Shown here: piece by piece, positions 54,190-61,930 of the stretch
Layout: each line of letters starts with the position of its first letter
Numbering within the stretch: position 1 is the stretch's first letter
NCBI RefSeq assembly: GCF_004303025.1
Contig: NZ_PJQW01000004.1
Span: forward strand, 7,183 to 71,182
Direction: 5' to 3'
Source of the DNA: Flavobacterium sp. J27
GTDB taxonomy: Bacteria > Bacteroidota > Bacteroidia > Flavobacteriales > Flavobacteriaceae
Length of the DNA stretch: 64,000 nt
The notes under the pieces: model-generated
Database searches by the model: none
Told to the model about the DNA's origin: nothing
What the model saw: the letters and a program-made list of their open reading frames with translations, nothing else
Translations under genes and position numbers: made by a program

Positions 54190-55734
54190 ATGAAATCACA
54201 AACCAATATAACCCAAGAAAAAGAAAACACTCCTGCGCAAAGAGTGCAACAAGAAGCTAGCGATGGCGGTACAGCACAATTGGCAGACAATCGTGAAACT
54301 ACGGTTTATCAGCGAAAACTTCTAGAAGGAATCCATATGCATGCTGTTGAAAATAACACAACTCCTATACAGAAGAAAGCTAACAAAACGGGGTTGCCAG
54401 ACAATTTAAAATCGGGTATTGAAAACCTCTCTGGTTATAATATGGATGATGTAAAAGTGCATTACAATTCTAGTAAACCGGCTCAATTGCAAGCTCATGC
54501 TTATGCCCAAGGTACAGATATTCATGTAGCACCTGGGCAGGAAAAACACTTGCCACATGAGGCTTGGCATGTGGTACAACAAAAACAAGGACGTGTACAG
54601 CCTACAAGGCAGTTAAAAAGTAAAGTAAATATTAATGATGATCTTGGCTTGGAAAAAGAAGCAGATGTGATGGGAGCTAAAGCAATACAAATGCAGGCTA
54701 AGAATAATCAAGACCTAACTTTAATAAAGGAAAAGAATAGTAATTCTATTGTACAAAGAAAGGAAAATGAAAAGTATGTTTTAAGGCTAAATTTCGCGGG
54801 TTCAAGCTATGATTATATAACTAGAACAGAATTTGACAATTATACAAATAATCAAGTTGAAAATTTAGAAGTAGCTGCAACCAAAAAACAGAATCCGGAA
54901 GTACCAGATGATAAGACAACTGTTGAGGAGTTTGATATAGCAGGACCTGGAGGCCCAAGTACAACTAATGATGGAAAACCAAAAGGTATGAAAGATGAAG
55001 GGAAAAATAGCATAGCAAAACTTAACCAGTTTATGACCGAATTTATAAAGAATAAAATAGAAGGAAAATTAGCTTCATACGGAAAATGTGAGATACATAT
55101 ATGGGGGCATAGCAGAGGAGCTGTTGCCGCAGGATATGTTACAGAAAATCTAAGAAAAGAAAATTTTAAAAATGTAGAGATATTCTCATCATTATTTGAC
55201 CCTGTGCCTGGTCCACAGTTTGGATATTATACACCTTATAAAACAACAAAAAATGATTTAACAAATACCCGATCTACAGTTGTGTATTCTATGGGCTCAG
55301 AAGCAAAAAAACTTATGAAACCAAAGGCAGGAGAAAAATTAATTGGAGCAGAAACAATTGTAATTTTAGCCAGTAAACATAGCGCAAATTTAGGGGGTGA
55401 ATTTTACTTTGATGGAGAATTAATCCAGCCAAGAGATATATCTAAATTACCTAGTGGAGTATATATGGAAAACGATTATGAATTTTTAAAAACAGAAACA
55501 ACACTTGTTAAGATGGAAGGAAGAGAGTATGGTAAAATAACATTGAAAAAAATTGGAAATTTAGATGAATTTAATAAACAATGGGAAAAACTGAAAGAAA
55601 GAAGAGACAAGAATGGAAAGGTTACAGATTTTGGTAGGAAAAAAGCAATAAAAAAAGCTGTAAAATTATTCTTCTTGAGAGACGAAAATTTTGAAATATT
55701 AGACACTGAATTAAAAGAAGAACTTGATTATTAA
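54190..55734 (+). CDS. Candidate eCIS cargo: DUF4157 domain plus lipase-like C-terminus
   Basis: This is 514 residues from ATG 54190, chosen because its paralogue starts with the same MK(S/T)QT segment; a further upstream ATG at 54136 lies inside the palindrome. Residues ~55-165 are DUF4157, the 'eCIS core' domain linked to cargo loading ('NLKSGIENLSGYNMDDVKVHYNS'), with a zincin-like HEAWH at 123-127. After a linker, residues ~195-514 form an alpha/beta-hydrolase-like domain. CEIHIWGHSRGAVAAGYV has the nucleophile Ser308; SSLFDPVPG (Asp337) and ASKHSANLG (His397) are plausible triad partners. Such GHSRGA lipases (Tle/DUF2235-like) are toxic phospholipases in other secretion systems. No signal peptide is present, fitting loading into the particle. 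No immunity gene is obvious nearby. Confidence 0.75.
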   Translation: MKSQTNITQEKENTPAQRVQQEASDGGTAQLADNRETTVYQRKLLEGIHMHAVENNTTPIQKKANKTGLPDNLKSGIENLSGYNMDDVKVHYNSSKPAQLQAHAYAQGTDIHVAPGQEKHLPHEAWHVVQQKQGRVQPTRQLKSKVNINDDLGLEKEADVMGAKAIQMQAKNNQDLTLIKEKNSNSIVQRKENEKYVLRLNFAGSSYDYITRTEFDNYTNNQVENLEVAATKKQNPEVPDDKTTVEEFDIAGPGGPSTTNDGKPKGMKDEGKNSIAKLNQFMTEFIKNKIEGKLASYGKCEIHIWGHSRGAVAAGYVTENLRKENFKNVEIFSSLFDPVPGPQFGYYTPYKTTKNDLTNTRSTVVYSMGSEAKKLMKPKAGEKLIGAETIVILASKHSANLGGEFYFDGELIQPRDISKLPSGVYMENDYEFLKTETTLVKMEGREYGKITLKKIGNLDEFNKQWEKLKERRDKNGKVTDFGRKKAIKKAVKLFFLRDENFEILDTELKEELDY

Positions 55735-55871
55735 ATCCGCTCTACTAAGTCTCCTGACTTCGTAGCAGTAACATTATGAAAATAAGAATAAAGAAAATAG
55801 TACAAAGTCACAAATAGTAATAAACTTCCCTGAAGAGTTTTTAAAATATAAAGAATTTTGTTTTACAAACT
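55735..55871. other. Spacer between cargo genes with a small hairpin
   Basis: CTACTAAGTC / GACTTCGTAG (55742-55765, one mismatch, TCCT loop) directly after the first cargo gene has no T tract and may be a repeat remnant or an mRNA end structure. The rest is AT-rich with no gene. Confidence 0.4.
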
Positions 55872-56939
55872 ATGAAAACACAAACCGATAAAAACCAAGA
55901 AAAAGAAACCGCTCCTATACAAAAAGTCCAGCAAGAACTGAGTAATGGTGGTACGGCACAATTAGCAGACAACCGTGAGTCTACTACCATTCAACGTAAG
56001 TTACAAGACTCCATGAGTGTTTCTACAGAGAATACTACAAATCCAATACAACGAAAAGCCAACAAAACAGGGTTGCCAGACAACTTAAAATCAGGTATTG
56101 AAAATTTATCTGGTTATAGTATGGATGATGTAAAAGTACATTATAACTCTAGCAAACCAGCACAATTACAAGCGTATGCTTATGCACAAGGTACAGATAT
56201 TCATGTAGCACCTGGGCAGGAAAAACACTTGCCACATGAGGCTTGGCATGTGGTACAACAAAAACAAGGGCGTGTACAACCAATGATGCAATTTAAAAGT
56301 AAAGTAGCAATTAATAATGATTTTGGTTTGGAAAGGGAAGCGGATGTAATGGGAAATAGAGCATTACAAACAAAAGTAGATTTTTATAATAAAACAACTC
56401 AGTTACAAACAGTAGATGTAAATAATAATGGAACTATTCAACGTTTTTTTAATGTTCTTGCATATGCTGCTCTTATTGGATTATTAATTGTTATAGGACA
56501 AATAATCCACGATTTATATCAACGTTATAAAAGATATATTCAACCCGCCGATAGAACGGCAGAACATTTATTGGCTGGTGGTATACATGGTCAAACTGAA
56601 AATGCTGCTTTGAATGTGGAACAAGCCCTAGATACCCTTGAGCAAGCTCATGGGATTAGAAATGAAAGACAAGATGATACAAGAGAAAGTTTGACTATTT
56701 TAGGTAAAAAATTGTCTGCTTTTCTTAGAGAAGGACACACTGATATTGATGAATTAATAGTGAGGGCTATTCAAAGGGAGTTTCCTGGTAGAGATGATAT
56801 AACTGAAGAAGAATTTGAGTTTGCACTTCAAAAAGCAATTATGGGATCCACCAGAACTAGGGGGTTTATTACTGTAGCAGCCCGAACTGTTGGTGGAGCT
56901 ATAGATTTTATTCGTAGGCAATTTGGATATGAGGATTAG
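55872..56939 (+). CDS. Candidate eCIS cargo: DUF4157 domain plus transmembrane/helical C-terminus
   Basis: This 355-residue protein's N-terminal ~160 residues are paralogous to the upstream cargo, including the DUF4157 HEAWH (122-126) and 'DFGLEREADVMG'. The C-terminus is unrelated: one hydrophobic segment (about 192-215, NVLAYAALIGLLIVIGQII), then a polar, helical region ('HLLAGGIHGQTENAALNVEQALDTLEQAHG', 'DELIVRAIQREFPGRDD'). No catalytic motif is recognised; a membrane-active toxin or a membrane-targeted helical domain are possible. Only the DUF4157 part is conserved between the two cargoes, as expected for a shared loading signal with variable payloads. Confidence 0.7.
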   Translation: MKTQTDKNQEKETAPIQKVQQELSNGGTAQLADNRESTTIQRKLQDSMSVSTENTTNPIQRKANKTGLPDNLKSGIENLSGYSMDDVKVHYNSSKPAQLQAYAYAQGTDIHVAPGQEKHLPHEAWHVVQQKQGRVQPMMQFKSKVAINNDFGLEREADVMGNRALQTKVDFYNKTTQLQTVDVNNNGTIQRFFNVLAYAALIGLLIVIGQIIHDLYQRYKRYIQPADRTAEHLLAGGIHGQTENAALNVEQALDTLEQAHGIRNERQDDTRESLTILGKKLSAFLREGHTDIDELIVRAIQREFPGRDDITEEEFEFALQKAIMGSTRTRGFITVAARTVGGAIDFIRRQFGYED

Positions 56940-56971
56940 TAAGCTACATTAGATAACTATAATCTTAGAAA

Positions 56972-57002
56972 TTGGCTTTTTTACAAGTATAGGTTATATT
57001 TG
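56972..57002 (+). promoter_or_regulatory. Orphan consensus promoter (TTG-N20-TATATTTG)
   Basis: TTG at 56972-56974 and TATATTTG at 56995-57002 are 20 bases apart, an excellent match to the flavobacterial consensus. It points right, towards the 3' end of the minus-strand DUF6261-like gene, and no plus-strand reading frame starts within the next ~100 bases. Confidence 0.5.
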
Positions 57003-57035
57003 TAAGAAGTAAAAAGCAGCAATTAAATCATTCCA

Positions 57036-57063
57036 TAAAAAAGGCTGTCTTTCTAGACAGCCT
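57036..57063 (-). terminator. Terminator of the DUF6261-like gene
   Basis: AGGCTGTCT / AGACAGCCT with a TTCT loop, followed on the minus strand by TTTTTTATGG. Confidence 0.8.
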
Positions 57064-57069
57064 CTACTA

Positions 57070-57816
57070 TTATTGCATAAGTGGGATAGGATCTACAGGA
57101 GTGTTGTTTGAGGTCGTGTTTCTTCTGGCTAGTAAATCGGCATAGTATTTCCTTACGGTATTAAGTACATTTAATGCTTGGTTAAACTCATCGGTATCTT
57201 TGCTTTTTGCCATAGCAAATACATAAGTAACCATATCGGTGTAGAGGGTTCTTACATCGCTTCTTAATTTTTTTACATCAAAAACTTCTTTTGAAGCTTC
57301 ATTCATAGTTCGTCCAGCAAAAAGCATTTTAAATTCGTCATTGCGAGTGGCTACCCTCGTAACATAACTGTTTAGATGAAGCAAGTTTACACTCGGCAAA
57401 TACTTAGCATTGTTTAAATCGGTTACCAAATTGTCGATGCCGTTACTTTCTTCTTCAAAATTCCAATTTTGTAAGTTCTTGTAGGTTTTAATTAAAGTAT
57501 TTAAACTTTTATAAGCAAGTACTTCTTCTTCGTTTTCGGCTAATTCAAATACCTTTAAATAGCGAATTAGAGCTGAAATAGCAGTATCTCGTGCTTCGTC
57601 TGCTTTGGCAATTTTTTCAGTTTCATCGCTTTTCCTAATCTGTATTAGCGCTTTGTCATAGGTATCAATACTGGTTTCTAATTGGGTTAGATAATTGGTA
57701 AAACCAGCATCGCTCACCACATTTAAGGTTGTAATCCCTTCTTTAACGCTCTTTACATGTTGTCCAAACTCAAGATTTGTCAATCTTCCTAAGTTTACTG
57801 TTTGTAATTTTTTCAT
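57070..57816 (-). CDS. DUF6261-like helical protein
   Basis: This 248-residue, almost entirely helical protein has no signal peptide or membrane segment. The start MKKLQTVNLGRLTNLEFGQHVKSV and the paired helical repeats ('FTNYLTQLETSIDTYDKALIQIRKS', 'AKADEARDTAISALIRYLKVF', 'TRNDEFKMLFAGR') match what I know of the DUF6261 family, common in Bacteroidota and without known function. It ends in a polar, Pro-containing tail. It is transcribed against the eCIS genes and divides them from the amidase cassette, and it is preceded by a 41-bp tandem repeat. It may be a later insertion. Confidence 0.65.
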   Translation of the reverse strand: MKKLQTVNLGRLTNLEFGQHVKSVKEGITTLNVVSDAGFTNYLTQLETSIDTYDKALIQIRKSDETEKIAKADEARDTAISALIRYLKVFELAENEEEVLAYKSLNTLIKTYKNLQNWNFEEESNGIDNLVTDLNNAKYLPSVNLLHLNSYVTRVATRNDEFKMLFAGRTMNEASKEVFDVKKLRSDVRTLYTDMVTYVFAMAKSKDTDEFNQALNVLNTVRKYYADLLARRNTTSNNTPVDPIPLMQ

Positions 57817-57909
57817 GACTATTTGTTTGTTTAATTTGAATACTAAAATTATTTATTTTTTTCTCAGCATTGAAAAAAGGAGGTAAAAATTTTACAAATT
57901 ATAAGCTGA

Positions 57910-58256
57910 TTTCCAAAATCTAGTTAGAACGGAATGCATTTCTATTCAGATTTCCAAAATCCAATTAGAACGGAATGCATTTTTATTCAGATTTTCAAAA
58001 TCTAGTTAGAACGGAATGCATTTCTATTCAGATTTCCAAAATCTAGTTAGAACGGAATGCATTTTTATTCAGATTTTCAAAATCCAATTAGAACGGAATG
58101 CATTTTTATTCAGATTTTCAAAATCTAGTTAGAACGGAATGCATTTCTATTCAGATTTCCAAAATCCAATTAGAACGGAATGCGTTTCTATTCAGATTTC
58201 CAAAATCCAATTAGAACGGAATACATTTCTATTCAAATTTCCAAAATCTAGCTAGA
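57910..58256. repeat. 41-bp tandem repeat, 8 full copies plus a partial ninth
   Basis: Copies begin at 57910, 57951, 57992, 58033, 58074, 58115, 58156 and 58197, with a partial copy from 58238. The consensus is TTTCCAAAATCTAGTTAGAA followed by CGGAATGCATTTCTATTCAGA. Copies vary at three places: CTAGTT or CCAATT, TTCC or TTTC, and TCT or TTT. No unique spacers lie between units, so it is not a CRISPR array. The core contains the palindrome ATGCAT. Confidence 0.95.
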
Positions 58257-58406
58257 TAAAAAAGAGTATGGGTAAGAAAACAGATAGAAAAATCATTTAC
58301 GGGTCACAAATGTACGGTAAACTTTCATTTTCTATTTTGTATCACCAATGTCGTAAAATTCCTCTCATTTGACGTTTTTGTAACAGTCCTTCCCAAGGCA
58401 TCTAAG

Positions 58407-58414
58407 TACATTTG
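58407..58414 (+). promoter_or_regulatory. Candidate -7 box (TACATTTG) of the amidase cassette
   Basis: TACATTTG fits TAnnTTTG and lies 48 bases before the amidase ATG. A TTG lies somewhat too far upstream to be a standard -33 element. Confidence 0.4.
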
Positions 58415-58461
58415 AATACATTTCAATCGTATCATTAATCCTTTGTAAAGCAAACAAAAAC

Positions 58462-59223
58462 ATGAAAGCCAGTAGTATTCCCAATCATGAGAAAACTTTT
58501 TTTGAAACAGGAAAAGATTCCGACGGAAAGCAATTTGTTTTAACTAAAAAGAACATACCTATAAAAGGAAGTAACCAATCCATGCCTTACTTACAGTGTA
58601 GACCTATAAATGGAGACAAGTCGTTTTATTATCAGGAAAAAAGCACCAAAACACAAATTGTATTGCACTATACAGCGGGTTATTTAAAGGGTGATGTAGC
58701 CGCTTTGTCAAAACCCAATAATCGTGTTTCCACTCCGTTTATTATTGCGAGAGATGGTACCATACTTAATTTGTGGTCTTCTGCTTATTGGTCTTACCAC
58801 TTAGGTTCTGGAGCTATAGGAGGCAATACTTCGGGTAGCCAACGATCTATTGCTATAGAATTGTCAAACATTGGTTACTTAAAAAGAATCGGCAATAAAT
58901 TAGTTACAGTGTATAGCGATACAGATGTGTATTGTGATTTAGAAGAAACGCAATATTATACGCAATTAGACACTCCTTTTAGAGGCGAACTTTATTATGC
59001 TAAGTTTACACCAAAACAATACGATAGTATGCAACTGTTACTTCGTTACCTTACGGCAGAATATAACATTCCAAGTAACTTTTTACCAGAAGACAAAAGA
59101 TATATAACAGGAAAAGAAAAGGAGTTAGTCAATTTTAAAGGCATCGTCTCGCATGTTAATTATAGATCCTCTGGTAAATGGGATATTGGACCTGCCTTCG
59201 ATTGGGAAAAAATAGCCATATAA
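58462..59223 (+). CDS. N-acetylmuramoyl-L-alanine amidase (Amidase_2/PGRP type) without signal peptide
   Basis: This 253-residue peptidoglycan amidase cleaves the bond between MurNAc and L-Ala. Visible are TQIVLHYTAG (zinc His69), AYWSYHLGSG (His113), SIAIELSNIG (Glu133), VSHVNYRSSGKWDIGPAFDW (His231 and Asp241), the zinc and catalytic positions of Amidase_2. The N-terminus (MKASSIPNHEKTFFETG) has no signal peptide, so it resembles a phage endolysin or an injected enzyme rather than a housekeeping secreted amidase. It opens a five-gene plus-strand run that includes a lipoprotein and several membrane or coiled-coil proteins. Confidence 0.88.
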   Translation: MKASSIPNHEKTFFETGKDSDGKQFVLTKKNIPIKGSNQSMPYLQCRPINGDKSFYYQEKSTKTQIVLHYTAGYLKGDVAALSKPNNRVSTPFIIARDGTILNLWSSAYWSYHLGSGAIGGNTSGSQRSIAIELSNIGYLKRIGNKLVTVYSDTDVYCDLEETQYYTQLDTPFRGELYYAKFTPKQYDSMQLLLRYLTAEYNIPSNFLPEDKRYITGKEKELVNFKGIVSHVNYRSSGKWDIGPAFDWEKIAI

Positions 59224-59332
59224 TTTTAATTCAATAAATCTACAAATATGACATCGCTATTACTATTTTGTGTTAGCAAACAGGCATGAAAGCGATACCA
59301 TATATGACCCATAAAAAATAAAATCTTCATAT

Positions 59333-60016
59333 ATGAAAAAGACACACCCATTGTTACTCTCGTTTTGTATTTTAGTTTTTATAGCTAGTTGTTCTAGTTA
59401 TAAACCAACTTATAAACCAACCAATAATGAGCTGGAAGAACTATTGTCTAGCACACAACAAACCATACATCAATTAGCAGAAAAAATATCCCCAAAAACA
59501 GAGGATAGTCTTTCTATTTCTTTTCGTAAACTAGAAGAAAAGAGTAAAGAATTATTTCCAGCACTAGAAAACTGCCATAAAAAATACAAGCTAACCGAAA
59601 GTTATATGGCAACCTTAAAAGAAGCCCAAAATGCGTTGTCGAGATTATATGAAAATTTTAATAATATCGATAATAAAGAATTTATTTTACATGCCGTCTA
59701 TTTAGATTATGATGCCAAGTTAAAGTCTATTTATAGCAGCCCTACAAGCGATGCTAATACCAGAATAAAAGTGACGGTAGATTCTAATGAAGACGAAGGA
59801 TTTTTCGTTTTTGGAAAATTATCTTACGAACAAGAATTAGACATTAAGCGATTTCGATTTAACAGACCCACGCAAAATGCGTCTTTAGATGTGGTGCCAG
59901 GCTATTATTTATTTTGGTTGGAAAAAGACGGACGCATTGGTACAGCAGAACTCCATCTTATTATGAGTGATGGTTCGGGAGAGCCACAAAAATTAGTTTT
60001 AAAAATACCTAAATAA
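59333..60016 (+). CDS. Lipoprotein of unknown function in the amidase cassette
   Basis: This 227-residue protein has a lipobox IASC at Cys20, followed by SSYKPTYKPTNN. Helical segments span about 30-130 ('LEELLSSTQQTIHQLAEKI', 'LEENCHKKY'-like) and a beta-rich domain follows ('DANTRIKVTVDSNEDEGFFVFGKL', 'LDVVPGYYLFWLEKDG'). A Ser at +2 and no Asp suggest outer-membrane sorting. In a lysis-cassette reading it would be the outer-membrane partner (o-spanin-like), though it is longer than phage o-spanins. I do not recognise a named family. Confidence 0.65.
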   Translation: MKKTHPLLLSFCILVFIASCSSYKPTYKPTNNELEELLSSTQQTIHQLAEKISPKTEDSLSISFRKLEEKSKELFPALENCHKKYKLTESYMATLKEAQNALSRLYENFNNIDNKEFILHAVYLDYDAKLKSIYSSPTSDANTRIKVTVDSNEDEGFFVFGKLSYEQELDIKRFRFNRPTQNASLDVVPGYYLFWLEKDGRIGTAELHLIMSDGSGEPQKLVLKIPK

Positions 60017-60023
60017 TGTTTGT

Positions 60024-60626
60024 ATGATTGTTTCTAAGTTAAAAGGCGTTTGGAAAGAAATTACATTGCTAAGTACTTGGATTGTTTCGGTAACTGGTGC
60101 TTTGGTTATTCCTTTACCGTCTTGGTATTCTTCAGATGAAAATACTTCCTTTTTGATGGAATTTGGTGTGTTTATCGCTACCGTAATGGCAGGCTTTATC
60201 ATTTTATTTTCGTTAAAAAACAAAGTTATAAAAATATGGAAACGCATGTCTATACTTTTTTTTCTGCTTTTTATAGCGAGTTTCATGACCTATTATTTTT
60301 CTAGAGAAGCCAAAACCTTACCCTATGTAGAAAAAGACATTGTAATAGGAAATGTACTGCTAGAAAACAATCCGTTTGAACGGTTTAAAGAAACCCATGG
60401 ATTTTTACCCGATAGAAATGAACGGATGTTGATTTTGCTTGGCGATTCAGAAAGAGCATGGACTAAGAAAAGCATTATGACAAATAGAGTACAGCTCATG
60501 TTATTGTTATTTCTATGCTACTTATTTTCGGCTGGGTTTATTATCTCTTTTTGCAACCTAATCATTTTGTATAAAGAAAAATACAAGATAAAGGAGGAAG
60601 AAGAAGTAGCAGATGAAACTGCTTGA
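60024..60626 (+). CDS. Multi-span inner-membrane protein of unknown function in the amidase cassette
   Basis: This 200-residue protein has four predicted membrane segments: about 14-34 ('LLSTWIVSVTGALVIPL'), 45-65 ('FGVFIATVMAGFIILFSL'), 75-92 ('ILFFLLFIASFMTYYF') and 155-180 ('LLLFLCYLFSAGFIISFC'). A soluble loop lies between the third and fourth, and the tail is acidic (KEEEEVADETA). Its start is 7 bases after the lipoprotein stop. Its size is larger than typical holins, so holin-like is only a suggestion from context. Confidence 0.65.
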   Translation: MIVSKLKGVWKEITLLSTWIVSVTGALVIPLPSWYSSDENTSFLMEFGVFIATVMAGFIILFSLKNKVIKIWKRMSILFFLLFIASFMTYYFSREAKTLPYVEKDIVIGNVLLENNPFERFKETHGFLPDRNERMLILLGDSERAWTKKSIMTNRVQLMLLLFLCYLFSAGFIISFCNLIILYKEKYKIKEEEEVADETA

Positions 60627-60656
60627 TACACAAATAAGATGATTAAAAAAAAATAG

Positions 60657-61043
60657 ATGAAAAACATTTCAATTAACACTGTCCTTCAAAGTATTACCCT
60701 GTTGTTTTTAATTATTATTGGTTATTTTATGTTTACCTCTAATTCGAATTGGCAAATAATAACTGCGGAATTAAAAAAAGCAAAAAAGGAACTGCAACTT
60801 GCAACAGATTCTATTATGGTTACCCAAGAACAACTGGAAAGAACAAAGCACGAATTTCAGCAAATGAAAGTACAAAAAGACTTCCTCATTCACACCCGAG
60901 ATTCATTGCTACTTACTTTTCAAAGAAATAATGCTAAAGATTGGGAGGATTTGCAAAACATTAAAGATTCTATTGCTCGTACTAATGAGAAATTGGACAA
61001 AGATCGACTACTATTAGAAGGTCTTTTTGGATTACATCGATAA
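60657..61043 (+). CDS. Single-span coiled-coil protein (i-spanin-like shape)
   Basis: This 128-residue protein has one N-terminal transmembrane helix (SITLLFLIIIGYFMFTS) followed by a long coiled coil ('LKKAKKELQLATDSIMVTQEQLERTKHEFQ', 'LDKDRLLLEGLFGLHR'). An N-in anchor with periplasmic coiled coil is the shape of phage inner-membrane spanins, but also of many division or envelope proteins. The name is only a structural analogy. Confidence 0.6.
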   Translation: MKNISINTVLQSITLLFLIIIGYFMFTSNSNWQIITAELKKAKKELQLATDSIMVTQEQLERTKHEFQQMKVQKDFLIHTRDSLLLTFQRNNAKDWEDLQNIKDSIARTNEKLDKDRLLLEGLFGLHR

Positions 61044-61074
61044 ATGATTGTTCTACCACTTTAAAAAATAAATC

Positions 61075-61620
61075 ATGAAAAAAATAGTAATTGCGTTCCT
61101 TTTAATAACTACAACCCTTGTTTTTGGACAAGATAGAAATGCCGCGAAATTAATCGAAATTCCAGAATCTTATGCCAATCGAGTTGGAGAACCTTTTATG
61201 GTACAAAAGGATAGTATGTATGTCTTTAGAACATCTGATGTTTATTTGGTGAACAAAAAATCTTTTTTAGCTATTAAAAATGTATACCAAAGTACAATTG
61301 ACCAAAATAAAATGACCAAAGATCTCATTGAAAAGTATACCGAAACACTTCGGAAAAACATGGATTTAGAACGTAGATTGGAAATTAATTTTACCCAAAC
61401 CGATAGTTTAGATCAAATAGTGTATGAAAAAACCCAAAAGACACTACAAAATACCCAAAAAGCATTAGATTATACTGTGAAAAGTCTTGAAAGTGCCACC
61501 CAAAGTTTAGAACTTGTGGAAAAAACGGCCAAACGCGAAAGAAGGAAAACAGTTTTTGAAAAAGTACTTTTCGGTATAGCAGGATTGGGAGTAGGGGTTT
61601 TAGTGGGAATTACGTTGTAA
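61075..61620 (+). CDS. Periplasmic coiled-coil protein with C-terminal membrane anchor
   Basis: This 181-residue protein has a signal peptide (MKKIVIAFLLITTTLVFGQ). A short beta segment ('PFMVQKDSMYVFRTSDVYLV') is followed by a long coiled coil (~65-155: 'TKDLIEKYTETLRKNMDLERRLE', 'LQNTQKALDYTVKSLESAT'), and a terminal hydrophobic helix (FGIAGLGVGVLVGITL). It ends the amidase run, 31 bases after the previous gene. Phage-derived Bacteroidota clusters often contain such a coiled-coil protein near endolysin genes; function unknown. Confidence 0.6.
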   Translation: MKKIVIAFLLITTTLVFGQDRNAAKLIEIPESYANRVGEPFMVQKDSMYVFRTSDVYLVNKKSFLAIKNVYQSTIDQNKMTKDLIEKYTETLRKNMDLERRLEINFTQTDSLDQIVYEKTQKTLQNTQKALDYTVKSLESATQSLELVEKTAKRERRKTVFEKVLFGIAGLGVGVLVGITL

Positions 61621-61930
61621 CTATTGTGCAAAGAACATTATTGTGTGATTTTGTTCCTAAATGGTTTCTTTTTTCATTAGAAGTACAGAGTATTTTTATG
61701 TATTCTGTTACTGATTTAGTAAGTCTTATGAGATAGTTGTTAATATGATAAAATTAAGTTTATAATTGATGTAATTTATAAAAAAAATAATGATGTAATT
61801 AAAAATTTTATAAAACGTTTAAAAGAATAGTTTCCTTTTTATGTTTTTTTTACTTTTTATACTAATTCAACTTAAATTTGTAATTAGGCAAGGCAATTAT
61901 AAAAGTAAACAAACATAAAGATAGCATTTC
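61621..61930. other. Intergenic region upstream of the TPR-LuxR gene
   Basis: AT-rich, without a gene. It carries a -7 box at 61873. No clear terminator for the amidase cassette was seen. Confidence 0.4.
61873..61880 (+). promoter_or_regulatory. -7 box (TAAATTTG) of the TPR-LuxR gene
   Basis: TAAATTTG fits TAnnTTTG, 50 bases before the ATG at 61931. No clear TTG at -33. Confidence 0.45.

Larger units (their letters stand above)
57817..58461. other. Intergenic region with tandem repeat and amidase upstream region
   Basis: Its left part holds the upstream region of the DUF6261-like gene, the middle the 41-bp repeats, and about 58257-58461 the upstream region of the amidase operon with a candidate -7 box at 58407. 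No reading frame was found. Confidence 0.5.

Noticed and set aside
55742..55765. Terminator after the first cargo gene
   Set aside because: The hairpin has a mismatch and no T tract, so read-through into the second cargo gene is more likely.
57910..58256. CRISPR array
   Set aside because: The repeats follow each other without spacers; variation is within the unit. No cas genes are nearby.
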